A DNA stretch of 19,868 nucleotides. Source: an uncultured Elusimicrobium sp. Its GTDB lineage: Bacteria; Elusimicrobiota; Elusimicrobia; Elusimicrobiales; Elusimicrobiaceae. The notes beneath the pieces are model-generated. The model saw only the letters and a program-made list of their open reading frames with translations. It was not told the origin of the DNA and ran no database searches. The stretch's first letter is position 1; every line of letters starts with the position of its first letter. Below are positions 19,547 through 19,868 of the stretch, piece after piece. The translations under genes were made by a program, and so were the position numbers. The stretch lies in NCBI GenBank assembly GCA_937891135.1, contig CALAFB010000111.1, positions 1 through 19,868 of the forward strand, read 5' to 3'.

Positions 19547-19747
19547 ACAATTTTTCTGTTTTTTGAGCCGTATGAAGAATACGGGATTGCTTGTAAAAGC
19601 ACTCGTCGAAGTCAAAAAAACTGATACCCAGGAGTGGTCAGGGTTTGTTAACACCCAACTACGCCGAGCGTTCTTTGCTTGTGAAAGCGGGAACCGCGGC
19701 TGTTATGTTGGGTATCTTCGACGAGGCCCTGTATGATAGCCGTTTTT
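19547..19747 (+). promoter_or_regulatory. Structured pilin leader RNA, copy 3 (pseudoknot element)
   Basis: In order: 5' end ACAATTTTTC; U-rich strand CTGTTTTTTGA (19556-19566); hairpin CCGTAT/ATACGG (19568-19584); hairpin TGCTT-GTAA-AAGCA with a GNRA loop (19588-19601); long-range strand CTCGTCGAAG (19602-19611); A-rich strand TCAAAAAAA (19612-19620); a variable domain with a second GNRA hairpin GCTT-GTGA-AAGC (19678-19689); hairpin CGGCT/AGCCG (19697-19742). Its loop contains CTTCGACGAG (19716-19725), perfectly complementary to the long-range strand. TTTTT follows at 19743-19747, 50 nt before the ATG. Unlike copies 1 and 2 it lacks the CCTTCGAA hairpin and has an additional helix GATACCCA/TGGGTATC (19623-19630 with 19709-19716). 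Confidence 0.82.
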
Positions 19748-19797
19748 ATGTACGCGCTCAAACAGTTAGATTGACTTTAACTTAAGGAGAAGTGTAC

Positions 19798-19868
19798 ATG
19801 AAAGCAATTCACACCCGGCGGGGTAATACGCAAACACAAAATGATGTAGTCGTTCAAAATAAAAAGGG
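19798..19868 (+). CDS. Probable type IV pilin-like gene, 5' end only
   Basis: Only the first 23 codons plus two bases are in the window (AIHTRRGNTQTQNDVVVQNKK...). TAAGGAGA lies before the ATG. The N-terminus matches residues 5-22 of the first pilin (NTRRGNTQ...VVVKQKG), with high identity in the DNA as well (ACACCCGGCGGGG and AATACGCAAA shared), and the gene sits behind the third copy of the pilin leader. The sequence breaks off at AAAAAGGG, which would encode KKG if the frame continues, the expected last residues before a G^FTLIELL cleavage site. The pilin identity is an inference because the signal itself lies beyond the edge. Confidence 0.7.
   Translation, partial: MKAIHTRRGNTQTQNDVVVQNKK

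Noticed and set aside
19678..19747. T-box-like sequence (GGGAACCGCGG) before a hairpin with a U-run in leader copy 3
   Set aside because: The match is absent from copies 1 and 2, no Stem I with specifier loop is visible, and the controlled gene is a pilin rather than an amino-acid or tRNA-synthetase gene.

Overview
The window looks like a chromosomal stretch of a Gram-negative, didermic bacterium. It encodes an outer-membrane beta-barrel protein, the diaminopimelate pathway, GlmU and several type IV pilin genes with the signal G^[31 protein letters not shown]. The many pilin-like genes, the moderate GC content and the gene set fit a gut Elusimicrobiota (Elusimicrobium-like) genome. That placement is an inference from gene content, not a computed phylogeny.

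Layout. Positions 1-1965 (minus strand) hold a translation operon: tRNA-Gly, two tandem tRNA-Thr, tuf, rpmG (L33) and the start of tRNA-Trp. Positions 1966-3200 hold a candidate small RNA (plus strand) and a minus-strand type IV pilin gene. The pilin gene carries palindromic repeats inside its reading frame and a long structured 5' leader. Positions 3210-3803 hold tRNA-Cys followed by two extra copies of its 3' end about 200 bp apart. Positions 3804-5577 (minus) hold sppA and a small Yip1-like membrane protein. Positions 5652-9506 (plus) form a tight lysine/peptidoglycan operon, dapA-asd-dapB-Mur ligase, with three consecutive ATGA overlaps; a membrane/Sel1 protein and an outer-membrane barrel gene follow. 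Positions 11184-14787 (minus) are the classic glmU-prs-ctc-pth operon. Positions 14866-15735 hold a second pilin gene with the same kind of leader. Positions 15757-18952 (minus) hold a small exported protein, a head-GIN adhesin-like protein, MgtC and a dGTPase-like HD protein. Positions 18998-19465 (plus) hold coaD, and from 19512 to the right edge there is a third copy of the leader and the first 23 codons of a probable third pilin gene.

The most notable signal is an RNA element of about 190-215 nt found three times, each time between a promoter and a type IV pilin start codon, on both strands. All three copies start with the same transcript 5' end (ACAATTTT). They share a 5' hairpin CYGTAT/ATACGG, a hairpin capped by a GNRA tetraloop, and a U-rich strand pairing with an A-rich strand. 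A 9-10 bp long-range helix has quite different sequence in each copy but is always perfectly complementary, and it crosses the U/A helix to form a pseudoknot. A final CGGCT/AGCCG hairpin is followed by UUUUU, 50-54 nt before the ATG. I do not recognise it as a known riboswitch or ribozyme class. It looks like a pilin-dedicated cis-regulatory RNA.

Other points of interest are an EF-Tu whose switch I region lacks the canonical RGITI motif, palindromic repeats inserted in frame just before a prepilin cleavage site, a candidate sRNA with its own promoter and terminator, serial tRNA-Cys 3'-end repeats, three genes with the -10 box exactly 6 nt before ATG and no Shine-Dalgarno (probably leaderless), and a MurC-like ligase with a cysteine-rich tail.
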